Part shown: positions 1 to 10,006 of the stretch, in pieces
How the letters are laid out: each line of letters begins with the position of its first letter
Numbering within the stretch: position 1 is the first letter of the stretch
DNA from: Chryseobacterium carnipullorum
Lineage (GTDB): Bacteria; Bacteroidota; Bacteroidia; Flavobacteriales; Weeksellaceae
Reading direction: 5' to 3'
Assembly: GCF_900142785.1 (NCBI RefSeq)
Contig: NZ_FRCD01000001.1
Coordinates: 372,001-436,000 of the forward strand
Length of the DNA stretch: 64,000 bases
Program-made: the position numbers and the translations under genes
Notes under the pieces: generated by a model
The model's input: the letters and a program-made list of their open reading frames with translations, nothing else
Database searches by the model: none
What the model was told of the DNA's origin: nothing

Positions 1-572
1 ATCATTCTTCAGGTAAAATGGGATTTTCCCTGGCTGAAGAAGCCTCAAAAAGAGGAGCCCGAGTAATTCTGATCTCCGGCCCGAGTGCCCAGACAACCGA
101 AGATAAAAATATAGAACTGCATAAAGTAACCTCCGCAAGAGAAATGCTGAATAAAGTTTTTGAATTCTATGACCACATCGATATCGGTATTGCCAGTGCC
201 GCCGTCGCAGATTACGCTCCAAAAGAAGTAGCGAAGGAGAAAATTAAAAAGAATGATGAAAATTTAACCCTTGAACTGGTTAAAAATCCTGATATCCTTA
301 AAACAATGGGTGAAAAGAAAACCCATCAGTTTCTCGTAGGTTTTGCCCTGGAAACCCAGAATGAAGAAGAAAATGCAAAAGGGAAACTGGAAAAGAAAAA
401 TCTTGATATGATCGTTCTGAACTCCCTGCGCGACGAAGGGGCAGGCTTTAAAAATGACACCAATAAAATCAAGATCCTGACCAAAACAGGGAAAAAAGAA
501 TTTGACCTTAAATCCAAAGATAAAGTAGCCATAGATATTCTGGATTTTGTTGAGGCTCAACTTTTAAAATAA
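1..572 (+). CDS. coaBC: CoaBC C-terminal part: phosphopantothenate-cysteine ligase domain (5' truncated by window)
   Basis: The frame is open from the first bases of the window. It begins in the conserved SSGKMG stretch of the CoaB domain and runs to a stop at 572. CoaBC makes phosphopantothenoylcysteine from phosphopantothenate and cysteine (CoaB) and decarboxylates it (CoaC) in coenzyme A synthesis. Only the C-terminal ligase half is here, with the ASAVADY-like and KKNPDIL-type blocks that bind CTP and substrate. An ATG at 18 is internal and not the true start. It is followed after 36 bp by a DUF4835 gene, an arrangement common in Flavobacteriia, so the two may be cotranscribed. Confidence 0.93.
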   Translation, partial: HSSGKMGFSLAEEASKRGARVILISGPSAQTTEDKNIELHKVTSAREMLNKVFEFYDHIDIGIASAAVADYAPKEVAKEKIKKNDENLTLELVKNPDILKTMGEKKTHQFLVGFALETQNEEENAKGKLEKKNLDMIVLNSLRDEGAGFKNDTNKIKILTKTGKKEFDLKSKDKVAIDILDFVEAQLLK

Positions 573-608
573 TTTTAATAAATTTCCGTTCTCAATTTTT
601 AATCGATA

Positions 609-1511
609 ATGAAAAAAATTATAAGCTTATTCTTGCTGCTTTTTATATATAACCTGAGTTTTTCCCAGGAACTGCTTGCAACGGTACAGATCAACTCCCA
701 GCAGCTGGGAGGAAGTAACCAGCAAGCCTACAAAGCGCTGGAAAAAAGTCTCAGAGACTTTATCAATAACACCAGCTGGACCGGTAAAAAACTGCAGAAT
801 TTCGAAAAGATCAAATGTAATTTTGCCGTTGTCATTGCAGAAAGAGACGGAAACAGATTTAAAGGAAGCATTGTGATCCAGGCTGTTCGTCCGGTTTACA
901 ATACAAATTACGAGTCACCGTTGGTCAATCTTCAGGACCAGAGGTTTGCATTTGAATACGTAGAAAATGAAAATCTTGTATTTAATGAAAGACAGTTTTC
1001 CGGTAAAAACCTGATCGATGTGGTAAGCTTTTACGTCTATGTGATCTTAGGGTATGATGCAGACAGTTTCCAGTCTATGGGAGGAACACAATGGTTCTCA
1101 AAAGCCCAGCAGATTGCTCAGAATTCACAGAACAGGAATTATGAAGGATGGAATGTCATCAACGAGCCGCGAAGCCGCACAATACTGATCAATGAGATTA
1201 TCAACCCGAACTGGAGCCAATTGCGTTCCACGATGTATACCTATCACAGGGCTGGTTTGGATAATTTATTCAACCAGGATCAGACTGCTGCAAAAAAAGT
1301 GATCTTTGATGCGCTTATGCAGCTGAAAATGTATGAAAATTCATTTCAGCAGTCCTATTATTTCAATCTGTTCTTAGATAATAAAAGTGACGAGATTTTC
1401 AATATTTTCAATTCCGGAAACAATGGAGGATTGGTGATGAATGACCTTAAGCAGCTGATGATGATCCTTACGCCCAAATATTCAGAGAACAAATGGAGCA
1501 AGTGGAAATAA
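609..1511 (+). CDS. DUF4835 family secreted protein
   Basis: The protein has 300 residues with a clear signal peptide (basic MKK start, hydrophobic core, cleavage near residue 19 after FSQ). It matches from memory the DUF4835 family that follows coaBC and precedes recN in flavobacterial genomes; its function is not established. The body has alternating aromatic and polar blocks (for example NYEGWNVINEPRSR near the middle) and no catalytic motif that I recognise. The cell location is inferred to be periplasm or outer membrane. It lies 36 bp after coaBC, and a separate promoter for recN follows it. Confidence 0.85.
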   Translation: MKKIISLFLLLFIYNLSFSQELLATVQINSQQLGGSNQQAYKALEKSLRDFINNTSWTGKKLQNFEKIKCNFAVVIAERDGNRFKGSIVIQAVRPVYNTNYESPLVNLQDQRFAFEYVENENLVFNERQFSGKNLIDVVSFYVYVILGYDADSFQSMGGTQWFSKAQQIAQNSQNRNYEGWNVINEPRSRTILINEIINPNWSQLRSTMYTYHRAGLDNLFNQDQTAAKKVIFDALMQLKMYENSFQQSYYFNLFLDNKSDEIFNIFNSGNNGGLVMNDLKQLMMILTPKYSENKWSKWK

Positions 1512-1530
1512 AATCTGCCAGCTTTACCCA

Positions 1531-1560
1531 TTGAATACCGGATACTAAATTCTATATTTG
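1531..1560 (+). promoter_or_regulatory. Bacteroidetes-type promoter of recN
   Basis: A -33 TTG at 1531-1533 is followed after 19 bases by the -7 box TATATTTG at 1553-1560, matching the TTG/TAnnTTTG consensus of the Bacteroidetes primary sigma factor. The recN start codon is 28 bases downstream. Confidence 0.7.
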
Positions 1561-1588
1561 CATTACTTAAAGTAATCAGTTATTATCC

Positions 1589-3238
1589 ATGCTTTCGAGA
1601 ATTTACATTAAAAACTTTGCCTTGATTGATACTCTTGAAGTATCATTGAATAACGGTCTGCAGGTAATTACCGGGGAGACCGGAGCCGGTAAGTCTATTA
1701 TTTTAGGGGCTTTAAGGCTTATTCTTGGCGAAAGGGCTGAAGTAAAATCTATTTCCAAATCGGAAGAGAAAAGCATTGTGGAAACTGAATTTGACTTAAA
1801 TAACCAGTTCAAAAAATTCTTTATTGAAAATGATCTGGATTATGAACATCAGACCATCATCCGAAGGGAAATCCTTCCTTCAGGGAAATCCAGAGCATTC
1901 ATTAATGATGTTCCTGTGACCCTTGATGTCCTTAAAGAATTAACGTCTCAACTTATTGATATTCACTCACAGTTTGAAACCTCAAACCTTTTTACCTCAG
2001 AATATCAGTTTAAAATTATTGACGGACTTTCTGAAAATAAAAAGCTAATTGAAGAGTATCAGAATGAATTTTCCGACTTTCAAAGCTTAAAATTACAGCT
2101 TAAAAAACTTCAGACCCAACTTTCTGAAAACAGAAAAGAAAGCGACTACAAAGAATTTCTGCTGAATGAACTGGAGGAATTGAAATTGGATGATGTAGAT
2201 TATGAAGACCTTCAGAATCAGTTATCTGTCCAGGAAAACGCTGAAATGATCTCAGAAAACCTTGTGCAGATTCTCTCAAGATTCCATCAGGAAGAAGTAG
2301 GAATTTTATCGTTCTTTAACGAAGCCAAACATAAGCTGTCACGAATTGCTGAAGTTTCAAACGGCTTCTCAGAACTTGACGAAAGGCTGGAAACCTCTTT
2401 TGTCGAACTGAAAGATATTATTTCCGAACTGGAAAATGAGTCCGAAAGAATAGAGATCAATCCAGCAAATCTGGCGGTTCTTGTGGAGCTTAATAATAAA
2501 ATCAATGCCCTTTTTCTAAAGCATACTGTATCTGATATCAATGAATTAAGAGCACTCAGAGATCAGCTGGCAGGTGAGCAGAAAGGAGCTTCAGAACTCG
2601 AAGATCATATTGCCGAGATTGAAGAAAATATTTCTAAAAAAGGGAAAATACTTCAGATTCTCGCTGAGAAACTTTCAAAAAACAGAAAAAAATCGGTGCC
2701 TGTTTTCATTAAAAAAGCAGAAACCCTTCTGAAAAAATTAGGTCTTGAAAAATCCAGAGTGGATATTGAACTTCAGGATACTCAGGAATTTAATGCATTT
2801 GGAAAAGAAAATATACAGTTGCTTTTTCAGGCCAACTCAGGCTTTCCTTTAAAGCCAATCCAGACCGCTATTTCCGGTGGTGAAAGATCCAGAGTGATGC
2901 TTGCCGTGAAAAAGATCATTGCCGAAAGTGATGAGCTTCCAACCCTTATTCTGGATGAAATTGATACAGGAGTTTCCGGAAAAGTAGCCGAAGAAATAGG
3001 AAATCTGATGAGAGAAATGTCTGCGGATATGCAGCTTATCGTTATTTCTCACCTGGCCCAGGTTGCTGCCAAAGGAAATGACAACTACAAAGTCGTAAAA
3101 CGTGATATTTCCGGTAAAACACAATCTACCATCATTCCTCTGAACGAAGAAGAGAAACTGAACGAGATCGCCCAGCTTCTTTCCGGAAGCAAAATTACCG
3201 ATGCCGCACTGGCACAGGCGAAAGAACTAATTGGCTGA
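1589..3238 (+). CDS. recN: DNA repair ATPase RecN
   Basis: RecN is an SMC-like ATPase that helps repair double-strand breaks with RecA. The 549 residues show the Walker A motif GETGAGKS at 29-36, a long central coiled coil (about 150-380), the ABC signature ISGGERSR near 428-435 and Walker B LILDEIDTG near 453-461, followed by the switch histidine region VISHLAQ. The length is normal for the family (about 550). It has its own promoter (1531-1560). The next gene starts 50 bp later and concerns transport, so recN is probably monocistronic or only loosely linked. Confidence 0.96.
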   Translation: MLSRIYIKNFALIDTLEVSLNNGLQVITGETGAGKSIILGALRLILGERAEVKSISKSEEKSIVETEFDLNNQFKKFFIENDLDYEHQTIIRREILPSGKSRAFINDVPVTLDVLKELTSQLIDIHSQFETSNLFTSEYQFKIIDGLSENKKLIEEYQNEFSDFQSLKLQLKKLQTQLSENRKESDYKEFLLNELEELKLDDVDYEDLQNQLSVQENAEMISENLVQILSRFHQEEVGILSFFNEAKHKLSRIAEVSNGFSELDERLETSFVELKDIISELENESERIEINPANLAVLVELNNKINALFLKHTVSDINELRALRDQLAGEQKGASELEDHIAEIEENISKKGKILQILAEKLSKNRKKSVPVFIKKAETLLKKLGLEKSRVDIELQDTQEFNAFGKENIQLLFQANSGFPLKPIQTAISGGERSRVMLAVKKIIAESDELPTLILDEIDTGVSGKVAEEIGNLMREMSADMQLIVISHLAQVAAKGNDNYKVVKRDISGKTQSTIIPLNEEEKLNEIAQLLSGSKITDAALAQAKELIG

Positions 3239-3288
3239 AAAACTGTAACATATTTTACATTATATTGACTAATATAAAAAACTAAAAT

Positions 3289-4755
3289 ATGTTTCTAAAG
3301 TTCCTCAGGCTGGAAATCAAAAGCTTTTTCCGTGGTACCTCCTTAGGCGTGAATCTTGCCATGAAAATCCTTCGTTTTATAGGAATCCTTTATTTTATGG
3401 CTTGCCTGGCAGGAGGCGCTTTTGCTACATTCTTTTACGTAAGAGACGAGATGCATCAGGATCCTTTGAAAGTAGTTTCAAAATTTTTAATCATAGCCTG
3501 GGCGGCAGACTTGATTTTGAAGTATATCTGGCAGGAAATGTCAACTCAGAATATTAAACCATTCCTGACTCTTAATATTCCCAAGAATACATTGGTCAAC
3601 TACATGTTTGTTAAAACATTTTTATCGGCGTTGAGCTGGCTGAATTCTTTATTTTTTATTACTTTTTCTGTTATTGCCATGTTCAATGGATATAGTATTA
3701 CCGGGATCTTAGCTTGGTTTACCGGAATTTCTTTTTTGTTTTATCTCAATAATTTTATCAACATTCTGTTCAACGATAAAGAAGCCGTAGTTATTAGTAT
3801 AGGCTGCCTGTTTGCTGCCATTGCCGGGCTTGGATACTACCATATTGTACCTGTACTTTCTTACTCAGAGAATTTTGTATACAGTTTTTATCAAAGTCCT
3901 TACTTTATCATCGTTCCTATTGTTCTCTTTTTTGGTTTGTGGATCATCTGTTTTAAATATATCCGAAAAGAATTCTATCTCGATCAGGGACTGGAAGCGA
4001 AGAAGCAATTCGGAAAAACAGAAAATATTGCATTCTTAAACAAGTATGGCGTCATCGGAACATTCATCAACAATGATATAAAAATGCTGCGACGGAATAA
4101 AGTCACCAAAGGAATTCTGATCGGAAGTTTTTTCTTTCTTTTCTACGGCATGCTGATGTTCACTTCTGCCATTTACAAGACACCGGCCATGATCATGTTT
4201 ATGGGGCTTTTTGTAACCGGAGGTTTTCAGTTTCTTTTCGGGCAGCGGGTTCCTGCCTTCGACAGCTCTTACTATCCTCTGATGATGACATTGAATGTAC
4301 CTTATAAAGAATATCTTAAAGCAAAATGGTGGCTGATTAACATTGTGACCGCAGCTTCAATGATCATTGCTTTATTTTATGTGTATTTCGGCTGGGAAAT
4401 GTACATCACATTTTTCGCCGCAGGACTTTACAATATGGGCGTGAATTCACAGTTTACCCTTTGGTCGGGAGCCTACAATAAGACTCAGATCGACCTTAAT
4501 TCAAAAGAAAAAAGGATTGGGCAGAAAAACAGTTTTAACCTCAAAGCCTTACTCCTGCTGATCCCTAAAATGCTTCTTCCTATGGGTGTTTTTGCCTTGT
4601 CAAAATATTTCTTTGGAATGACCGGGGGAGTCATAAGCATTGCCATTTTGGGACTTTTAGGGTTTTTTCTCAGAGAAAAAATATTCAATATTATTGTCAA
4701 ACAATATAAAAGAGAAAAGTACAGTACGCTGGATGCATTTAAAAATAAAGACTAA
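3289..4755 (+). CDS. DUF5687 family membrane protein, ABC exporter permease
   Basis: The protein has 488 residues and about ten to twelve hydrophobic segments, starting with MFLKFLRLEIKSFFRG, which is typical of DUF5687 proteins. These are treated as permease subunits of ABC-2-like exporters; the substrate is unknown. The stop codon is 3 bp before the start of the ATPase gene at 4759, so the pair should be translated together as one transporter in the inner membrane. There is no signal peptide and no enzymatic motif. The family assignment is from recognition; the exporter role is inferred from the adjacent ATPase. Confidence 0.82.
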   Translation: MFLKFLRLEIKSFFRGTSLGVNLAMKILRFIGILYFMACLAGGAFATFFYVRDEMHQDPLKVVSKFLIIAWAADLILKYIWQEMSTQNIKPFLTLNIPKNTLVNYMFVKTFLSALSWLNSLFFITFSVIAMFNGYSITGILAWFTGISFLFYLNNFINILFNDKEAVVISIGCLFAAIAGLGYYHIVPVLSYSENFVYSFYQSPYFIIVPIVLFFGLWIICFKYIRKEFYLDQGLEAKKQFGKTENIAFLNKYGVIGTFINNDIKMLRRNKVTKGILIGSFFFLFYGMLMFTSAIYKTPAMIMFMGLFVTGGFQFLFGQRVPAFDSSYYPLMMTLNVPYKEYLKAKWWLINIVTAASMIIALFYVYFGWEMYITFFAAGLYNMGVNSQFTLWSGAYNKTQIDLNSKEKRIGQKNSFNLKALLLLIPKMLLPMGVFALSKYFFGMTGGVISIAILGLLGFFLREKIFNIIVKQYKREKYSTLDAFKNKD

Positions 4756-4758
4756 ATT

Positions 4759-5478
4759 ATGATTACTATCAATAACTTATCCAAAACTTACGGAACGGCT
4801 ACCGTTCTTCAAATTGAGCATCTTGAAATTCCTAACGGAGAAACATTCGGGCTTGTTGGAAACAACGGAGCCGGTAAAACAACACTTTTCAGTCTGATGC
4901 TTGATCTGATTCAGGCGACAACAGGATCTGTAAGCATCGACGGCATCAAAGTCAATGAATCTGAGGCGTGGAAGAATAAAGTCTCCGCTTTTGTGGATGA
5001 CACTTTCCTGATCGGCTATCTGACGCCCGAAGAATATTTTTATTTTATTGGAGAACTGAGAGGTCAGAATAAAGCTTCCATTGACGAATTCTTAAAACCT
5101 TTCCATGATTTTTTTAATGGAGAGATTCTGAATTCAGGAAAATACGTTCGTGATTTGTCAAAAGGGAACCAGAAAAAAGTAGGAATTATAGGCGCAATTA
5201 TCGGAAATCCGGAAATTATTATTCTTGATGAACCTTTTGCCAATCTGGATCCTTCTACTCAGATCAAACTTAAAAACCTGATCAAAGAACTTTCAAAACA
5301 AGATGGAGTGACTTTTCTGATTTCCAGTCATGACCTGTCACATACCACCGAAGTCTGCAATAGAATTGTTGTAGTCAACAAAGGACAGCTTGTCAAAGAC
5401 ATTAAGACCAATCCTGAAACATTGAAGGATCTGGAACAGTATTTTGCAGATCAGGTTTCTGCGTCTCCGGTAATTTAA
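4759..5478 (+). CDS. ABC transporter ATP-binding protein
   Basis: This 239-residue cytoplasmic ATPase powers the DUF5687 permease encoded immediately upstream. Motifs visible in order are Walker A GNNGAGKTT (about 35-43), Q-loop region, signature LSKGNQKK (about 134-141; the canonical LSGGQ is degenerate, as is common in exporters of this class), Walker B IILDEPFANLDP (about 155-166) and the switch ISSHD. It starts 3 bp after the permease stop. The substrate cannot be deduced. Confidence 0.92.
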   Translation: MITINNLSKTYGTATVLQIEHLEIPNGETFGLVGNNGAGKTTLFSLMLDLIQATTGSVSIDGIKVNESEAWKNKVSAFVDDTFLIGYLTPEEYFYFIGELRGQNKASIDEFLKPFHDFFNGEILNSGKYVRDLSKGNQKKVGIIGAIIGNPEIIILDEPFANLDPSTQIKLKNLIKELSKQDGVTFLISSHDLSHTTEVCNRIVVVNKGQLVKDIKTNPETLKDLEQYFADQVSASPVI

Positions 5479-5492
5479 TTCATAAAAAAATA

Positions 5493-6428
5493 ATGAGCAT
5501 AGAATCACAAAACGTCACCGACTATCCTAACAGCAACACTATTTTTATGGTGTGGAACCTGAATGAAAGCCCTCTACTGAAAGATACCTTTCAACAGCTT
5601 TGTGCATTGGTTCTCAATCTTAATAATTCAGTTTTCAACAGATTTCCGGACAGCAGAGCCAGCTGTGTTATGGGAATAGGTTATGAAGGCTGGAAAAAAT
5701 TAGAGCTTCCAACCCCGTTACCTAAAGAATTGGTCAATTTTGAGGAAATTAGAGGAGTAAAGCATACAGCCGTTTCTACACCCGGCGATCTTCATTTCCA
5801 CCTGAGAGCCGATAATAAAAGTCTTATTTTTGATATGGCGATAGAAATCTCCAGACTTTTAAGTCCTGTTGCAGAAAGTATTCTTGAGATCAACGGATTT
5901 AAATACTGGGATACCCGTTCCATTCTGGGTTTTGTAGATGGTACGGAAAATCCGCACGGAGAAGACCGGGATTATTTTGCGAAAATTGGAGAAGAAGATT
6001 TACAATATAAAGGAGGAAGCTACTTGTTTGTCCAAAAATATCTGCATAATATGGATGCCTGGAAAGGCCTTTCTACAGAAGAACAGGAAAAAGTAATCGG
6101 AAGATCAAAAGAAAATGATATTGAAATGTCAGATGCCGTGAAGCCATCCAATTCCCATATCGCATTAGCCAATATAGAAGGAGAAAACGGGGAGGAGCTT
6201 AAAATTGTAAGAGATAATATGCCTTTTGGAAGACCCTCTTCCAATGAATTCGGGACTTATTTTATTGCTTATTCAAGTACATTTACTACCACAAAAAAAA
6301 TGCTGACCAATATGTTTGTCGGAGATCCGGTTGGCAATTACGACAGAATCTTAGATTTCAGCACAGCCGTCACCGGAACCTTGTTTTTTGTACCTACCAG
6401 AAATATGCTGGATGAATTTTCAGGATAA
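5493..6428 (+). CDS. Dyp-type heme peroxidase
   Basis: DyP peroxidases use heme and H2O2 to oxidise dyes and other aromatic substrates; the bacterial role is often oxidative stress defence. The 311-residue protein carries the family signature GFVDGTENP at 146-154 (catalytic Asp149), the proximal heme His in NSHIAL further on, and the distal arginine region near the C-terminus. There is no signal or Tat motif, so it is a cytoplasmic type, close in length to other B-type enzymes. It starts 14 bp after the ABC ATPase gene and may be cotranscribed with it. A hairpin terminator follows. Confidence 0.93.
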   Translation: MSIESQNVTDYPNSNTIFMVWNLNESPLLKDTFQQLCALVLNLNNSVFNRFPDSRASCVMGIGYEGWKKLELPTPLPKELVNFEEIRGVKHTAVSTPGDLHFHLRADNKSLIFDMAIEISRLLSPVAESILEINGFKYWDTRSILGFVDGTENPHGEDRDYFAKIGEEDLQYKGGSYLFVQKYLHNMDAWKGLSTEEQEKVIGRSKENDIEMSDAVKPSNSHIALANIEGENGEELKIVRDNMPFGRPSSNEFGTYFIAYSSTFTTTKKMLTNMFVGDPVGNYDRILDFSTAVTGTLFFVPTRNMLDEFSG

Positions 6429-6430
6429 AA

Positions 6431-6458
6431 AAAGGCTGGAAATATGCTTCCGGCCTTT
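6431..6458. terminator. Bidirectional intrinsic terminator between convergent genes
   Basis: A 10-bp stem pairs 6431-6440 with 6449-6458. On the minus strand it is followed by a run of seven T, which suits the bacteriocin-like gene; on the plus strand it follows the Dyp peroxidase stop by a few bases. Confidence 0.75.
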
Positions 6459-6470
6459 CTATCAATTATT

Positions 6471-6679
6471 TTAAATAGGATCTTCCTCTATCGGAACAGC
6501 ACACATATCAACATGCACCATGCACATTCCCTGGCATGGATTGTCTGTAGGAAAACGGCAACATGCATAATAGCCATTGTAGGGATAAGATACGAATAGT
6601 TAATAGGGCAGTGTGGAATAACCACTCCCCCGAATACTTCTTTCAGGTTCGCTCTGTTGAATTTTTTAAGATTTTTCAT
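6471..6679 (-). pseudogene. Bacteriocin-like double-glycine leader peptide gene, frameshifted
   Basis: Starting at the ATG at 6679, the product opens with a typical flavobacterial leader, MKNLKKFNRANLKEVFGG, ending in the Gly-Gly processing site of peptides exported by C39-peptidase ABC transporters. In frame the core then becomes hydrophobic and stops at 6488. In the next frame, from about 6585, the sequence reads YNGYYACCRFPTDNPCQG and further cysteines to a stop at 6471, which is what the core of such peptides looks like. A one-base indel between about 6585 and 6610 would explain this. It is either a real inactivation or a sequence error. A longer ATG at 6703 only adds residues upstream of the leader. 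Confidence 0.6.
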
Positions 6680-6773
6680 ACGATTAGTTTTATATATCAC
6701 CAATATATGAAAAAATAAAATTGAAGAATGTAATTTTATAAAAATTTGTTGTTCAATATCTTACTTAAAATAA

Positions 6774-6796
6774 AAACCCCAGAATTTCTGAGGTTT
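6774..6796 (-). terminator. Intrinsic terminator of fumC
   Basis: A stem of 10 positions with one mismatch (6774-6783 with 6787-6796), read on the minus strand and followed by a T-rich stretch, lies 30 bp past the fumC stop. Confidence 0.75.
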
Positions 6797-6825
6797 CTAT
6801 CATTTAATCTATAGGTTCTAAAATC

Positions 6826-8220
6826 TTATTTAAGGCTTCCCACCATATCTTCCGGCTTTACCCATTCGTCAAACTGTTCAGCTGTTAAAAAGCCAAGATT
6901 CACAGCTTCTTCTTTTAGAGTAGTCCCATTTTTGTGGGCTGTTTTTGCAATTTTTGCTGCATTTTCGTAACCGATGTGGGTATTTAAAGCAGTGACAAGC
7001 ATTAATGATTTGTCTACCAGCTCTTTAATTCTCTCATGATTCGGTTCAATACCTTCCGCACAATGATCATTGAATGAAATACAGGCATCAGCAATCAGTT
7101 GTGCAGACTGCAGGAAATTGTAAGCCATAACAGGCTTGAAAACATTAAGTTCATAATTCCCCTGCGTTCCCGCAAAAGATATGGTGGTGTCATTTCCAAG
7201 AACCTGAGCACAAACCATAGTCATGGCCTCGTTCTGCGTAGGATTTACTTTCCCCGGCATAATAGAAGATCCCGGTTCGTTTTCCGGAATATGAATTTCA
7301 CCGATTCCCGAACGCGGTCCGGAAGCCAGCAATCTGATGTCCTGAGCTATTTTGAATAGTGAAACAGCCAGTTGCTTTAAAGCTCCGTGAGATTCTACAA
7401 TCGCATCATGAGCAGCTAATGCTTCAAATTTATTTTCAGCAGTAATGAAAGGGTGATTCGTAAACTTAGCAATATATTCAGCTACTTTTACATCATAACC
7501 ATTTGGTGTATTGAGTCCTGTACCCACAGCAGTTCCTCCCAAAGCAAGTTCAGAAAGATGAGGCAGTGTATTTTTTAAAGCTTTCAATCCATATTCAAGC
7601 TGAGCCTTGTAACCTGAAAACTCCTGGCCAAGCGTAAGAGGAGTAGCGTCCATCAGGTGGGTTCTCCCGATTTTTACAATATCTTTAAAAGCTTCTGCTT
7701 TAACTGCAATCGTATTTTTCAGTTTTTCAACAGCAGGAATCGTTACTTCCACCACTTTTTTATAAGCAGCAATATGCATTGCCGTTGGGTAGGTATCATT
7801 GGAAGACTGCGATTTATTCACATCATCATTCGGGTGAATTTCAGATTTTTCGCCCAAAACTCCGCCATTGTTTACGTGAGCTCTGTTTGAAACCACTTCA
7901 TTGATATTCATATTGGACTGCGTCCCCGACCCCGTCTGCCAGATCACCAAAGGAAACTGATCGTTGAGTTTTCCTTCCAGGATTTCCTCACACACCTTGG
8001 CAATCATATCTCTTTTTTCAGCAGGAAGAACTCCAAGATCTGTATTGGCGTAGGCTGCCGCTTTCTTTAAATAAGCAAAAGCCTCAATGATTTCGTGGGG
8101 CATAGAACCCTCCGGTCCGATCTTGAAATTATTTCTGGAACGTTCAGTCTGTGCCCCCCAAAACTTGTCTGAAGGTACCTGAACCTCTCCCATAGTGTCC
8201 TTTTCGATTCTGTAATTCAT
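6826..8220 (-). CDS. fumC: Fumarate hydratase class II
   Basis: This enzyme interconverts fumarate and malate in the TCA cycle without an iron-sulfur cluster. It belongs to the aspartase/fumarase superfamily and shows the signature [11 protein letters not shown] and the catalytic-site block [11 protein letters not shown] place the start at 8220 ([13 protein letters not shown]), giving 464 residues, the usual length. An ATG 27 codons upstream is in frame but adds sequence unlike any fumarase. It is divergent from a class I fumarase gene at 8357, so the cell has both an oxygen-stable and an Fe-S isoenzyme side by side. Confidence 0.96.
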   Translation of the reverse strand: MNYRIEKDTMGEVQVPSDKFWGAQTERSRNNFKIGPEGSMPHEIIEAFAYLKKAAAYANTDLGVLPAEKRDMIAKVCEEILEGKLNDQFPLVIWQTGSGTQSNMNINEVVSNRAHVNNGGVLGEKSEIHPNDDVNKSQSSNDTYPTAMHIAAYKKVVEVTIPAVEKLKNTIAVKAEAFKDIVKIGRTHLMDATPLTLGQEFSGYKAQLEYGLKALKNTLPHLSELALGGTAVGTGLNTPNGYDVKVAEYIAKFTNHPFITAENKFEALAAHDAIVESHGALKQLAVSLFKIAQDIRLLASGPRSGIGEIHIPENEPGSSIMPGKVNPTQNEAMTMVCAQVLGNDTTISFAGTQGNYELNVFKPVMAYNFLQSAQLIADACISFNDHCAEGIEPNHERIKELVDKSLMLVTALNTHIGYENAAKIAKTAHKNGTTLKEEAVNLGFLTAEQFDEWVKPEDMVGSLK

Positions 8221-8332
8221 TGTGATTGAAATTTTTATAAAGTTAACGATAAACGCAGAATCACGCAATTTATAACCATTATAAATATCAATATGGATCA
8301 CTGATTTTACTCATGTTTTTTTAAGGATGGCG

Positions 8333-8340
8333 TATTTTTG
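8333..8340 (+). promoter_or_regulatory. -7 promoter box for class I fumarase
   Basis: TATTTTTG matches TAnnTTTG and lies 17 bases before the ATG at 8357. No clear -33 TTG is visible, so only the -7 element is claimed. Confidence 0.5.
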
Positions 8341-8356
8341 CACAAACAAAAATTGA

Positions 8357-9964
8357 ATGGATTTTAGATATCAGGATCCGTATCCGATCCAGAAAGATGA
8401 TACGGTGTATAAAAAATTGACATCAGACTATGTAAAGGTTGAGCAATTGGGAGATAGAGAGATTTTAACCATTGACCCGAAAGGACTGGAGCTTTTAGCG
8501 GAAGAAGCGATGGCTGATGTTTCTTTCATGCTTCGTTCTTCGCACCTGGAAAGTCTTAAAAGAATCATCGATGATCCGGAAGCTACTGATAATGACAGAT
8601 TCGTAGCATATAATCTCTTACAGAATGCAGCAGTTGCCGTTGAGGGAGCGCTTCCTTCTTGCCAGGATACAGGTACAGCTATTGTAATGGGTAAAAAAGG
8701 AGAAAGTGTTTACACCGGAGTGGATGACGGAGAATACCTGAGCAAGGGAATTTATAATACATACCAGAAAAGAAACCTTAGATATTCACAAGTGGTTCCT
8801 TTAACCATGTTTGAAGAGAAGAATTCAGGATCCAATCTTCCGGCACAAATTGATATTTATGCTAAAAAAGGAGATTACTATGAATTTTTATTTTTAACGA
8901 AAGGAGGGGGATCTGCTAACAAAACATTCCTGTATCAAAAGACCAAGTCATTATTAAACGAAAAGTCTCTTGAAGCATTTGTTAAAGAAAGAATCTCAGA
9001 TCTTGGAACGGCTGCGTGTCCTCCTTATCATCTGGCTCTTGTGATCGGAGGAACTTCTGCTGAAGCGAATCTGGCTGCCGTGAAAAAAGCATCTGCAAAG
9101 TATTATGACAATCTTCCGACAGAAGGAAATGAAGGCGGACAGGCATTCAGAGACCTTGAATGGGAAGCCAAAGTTCAGAAAATATGTCAGGAAAGTGCCA
9201 TCGGAGCTCAATTTGGAGGAAAATATCTTACCCATGACGTAAGAGTAATCAGACTTCCTCGTCACGCTGCTTCCTGCCCTGTGGGAATGGGGGTTTCATG
9301 TTCAGCAGACAGAAACATTAAAGGGAAAATCACCAGAGACGGTATTTTCCTTGAACAGCTGGAAGAAAATCCGAAGAGATTCTTGCCGGATACTCCTCCG
9401 CACTTGGAAGAAGCTGTTGAAATCAATTTGAATAAGCCAATGCCGGAAATTTTGGCTGAGCTTTCAAAATATCCGATCAAAACGAGATTGAAATTAAACG
9501 GAACATTGATCGTCGCAAGAGATATTGCCCACGCAAAGATTAAAGAAATTCTGGACAGCGGACAACCGATGCCTGAGTATTTCAAAAATCATCCGATCTA
9601 TTATGCGGGACCTGCAAAAACTCCCGAAGGAATGGCGTCAGGAAGTTTCGGACCTACGACTGCCGGAAGAATGGACGTCTATGTTGACGAATTCCAGAGC
9701 CACGGCGGAAGCATGATTATGCTGGCGAAAGGAAACAGAACTAAAGAAGTAACGGATGCATGTGGTAAATACGGAGGATTCTATCTGGGCTCCATTGGTG
9801 GACCTGCAGCCATTCTTGCCAAAGACAATATTGTATCCGTAGATATCGTAGATTTCCCTGAATTAGGGATGGAAGCCGTAAGAAAGATCGAAGTGAAAGA
9901 CTTCCCGGCCTTCATCATTACGGACGATAAAGGCAACGATTTCTTCGCAGATCTAGCCCACTAA
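8357..9964 (+). CDS. fumA: Fumarate hydratase class I (4Fe-4S)
   Basis: A class I fumarase of 535 residues, converting fumarate to malate with a labile 4Fe-4S cluster. Alpha and beta parts are fused in one chain. Candidate cluster cysteines lie in [10 protein letters not shown] (about residue 95), [10 protein letters not shown] (about 220) and [10 protein letters not shown] (about 310), and the C-terminal part contains the GPTTAGRMD block of the beta domain. It is divergent from fumC, 136 bp away. Class I enzymes are oxygen and iron sensitive, so the pair may be used under different iron or redox conditions; that is inference. Confidence 0.94.
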   Translation: MDFRYQDPYPIQKDDTVYKKLTSDYVKVEQLGDREILTIDPKGLELLAEEAMADVSFMLRSSHLESLKRIIDDPEATDNDRFVAYNLLQNAAVAVEGALPSCQDTGTAIVMGKKGESVYTGVDDGEYLSKGIYNTYQKRNLRYSQVVPLTMFEEKNSGSNLPAQIDIYAKKGDYYEFLFLTKGGGSANKTFLYQKTKSLLNEKSLEAFVKERISDLGTAACPPYHLALVIGGTSAEANLAAVKKASAKYYDNLPTEGNEGGQAFRDLEWEAKVQKICQESAIGAQFGGKYLTHDVRVIRLPRHAASCPVGMGVSCSADRNIKGKITRDGIFLEQLEENPKRFLPDTPPHLEEAVEINLNKPMPEILAELSKYPIKTRLKLNGTLIVARDIAHAKIKEILDSGQPMPEYFKNHPIYYAGPAKTPEGMASGSFGPTTAGRMDVYVDEFQSHGGSMIMLAKGNRTKEVTDACGKYGGFYLGSIGGPAAILAKDNIVSVDIVDFPELGMEAVRKIEVKDFPAFIITDDKGNDFFADLAH

Positions 9965-10006
9965 TTAGTTTAAAATCAAAATAAATTAGAAAATAGGGCG
10001 TGTATC

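Noticed and set aside
8221..8301. Extended fumC start
   Set aside because: The extra 27 residues are unlike fumarase N-termini and would fill most of the divergent promoter region.
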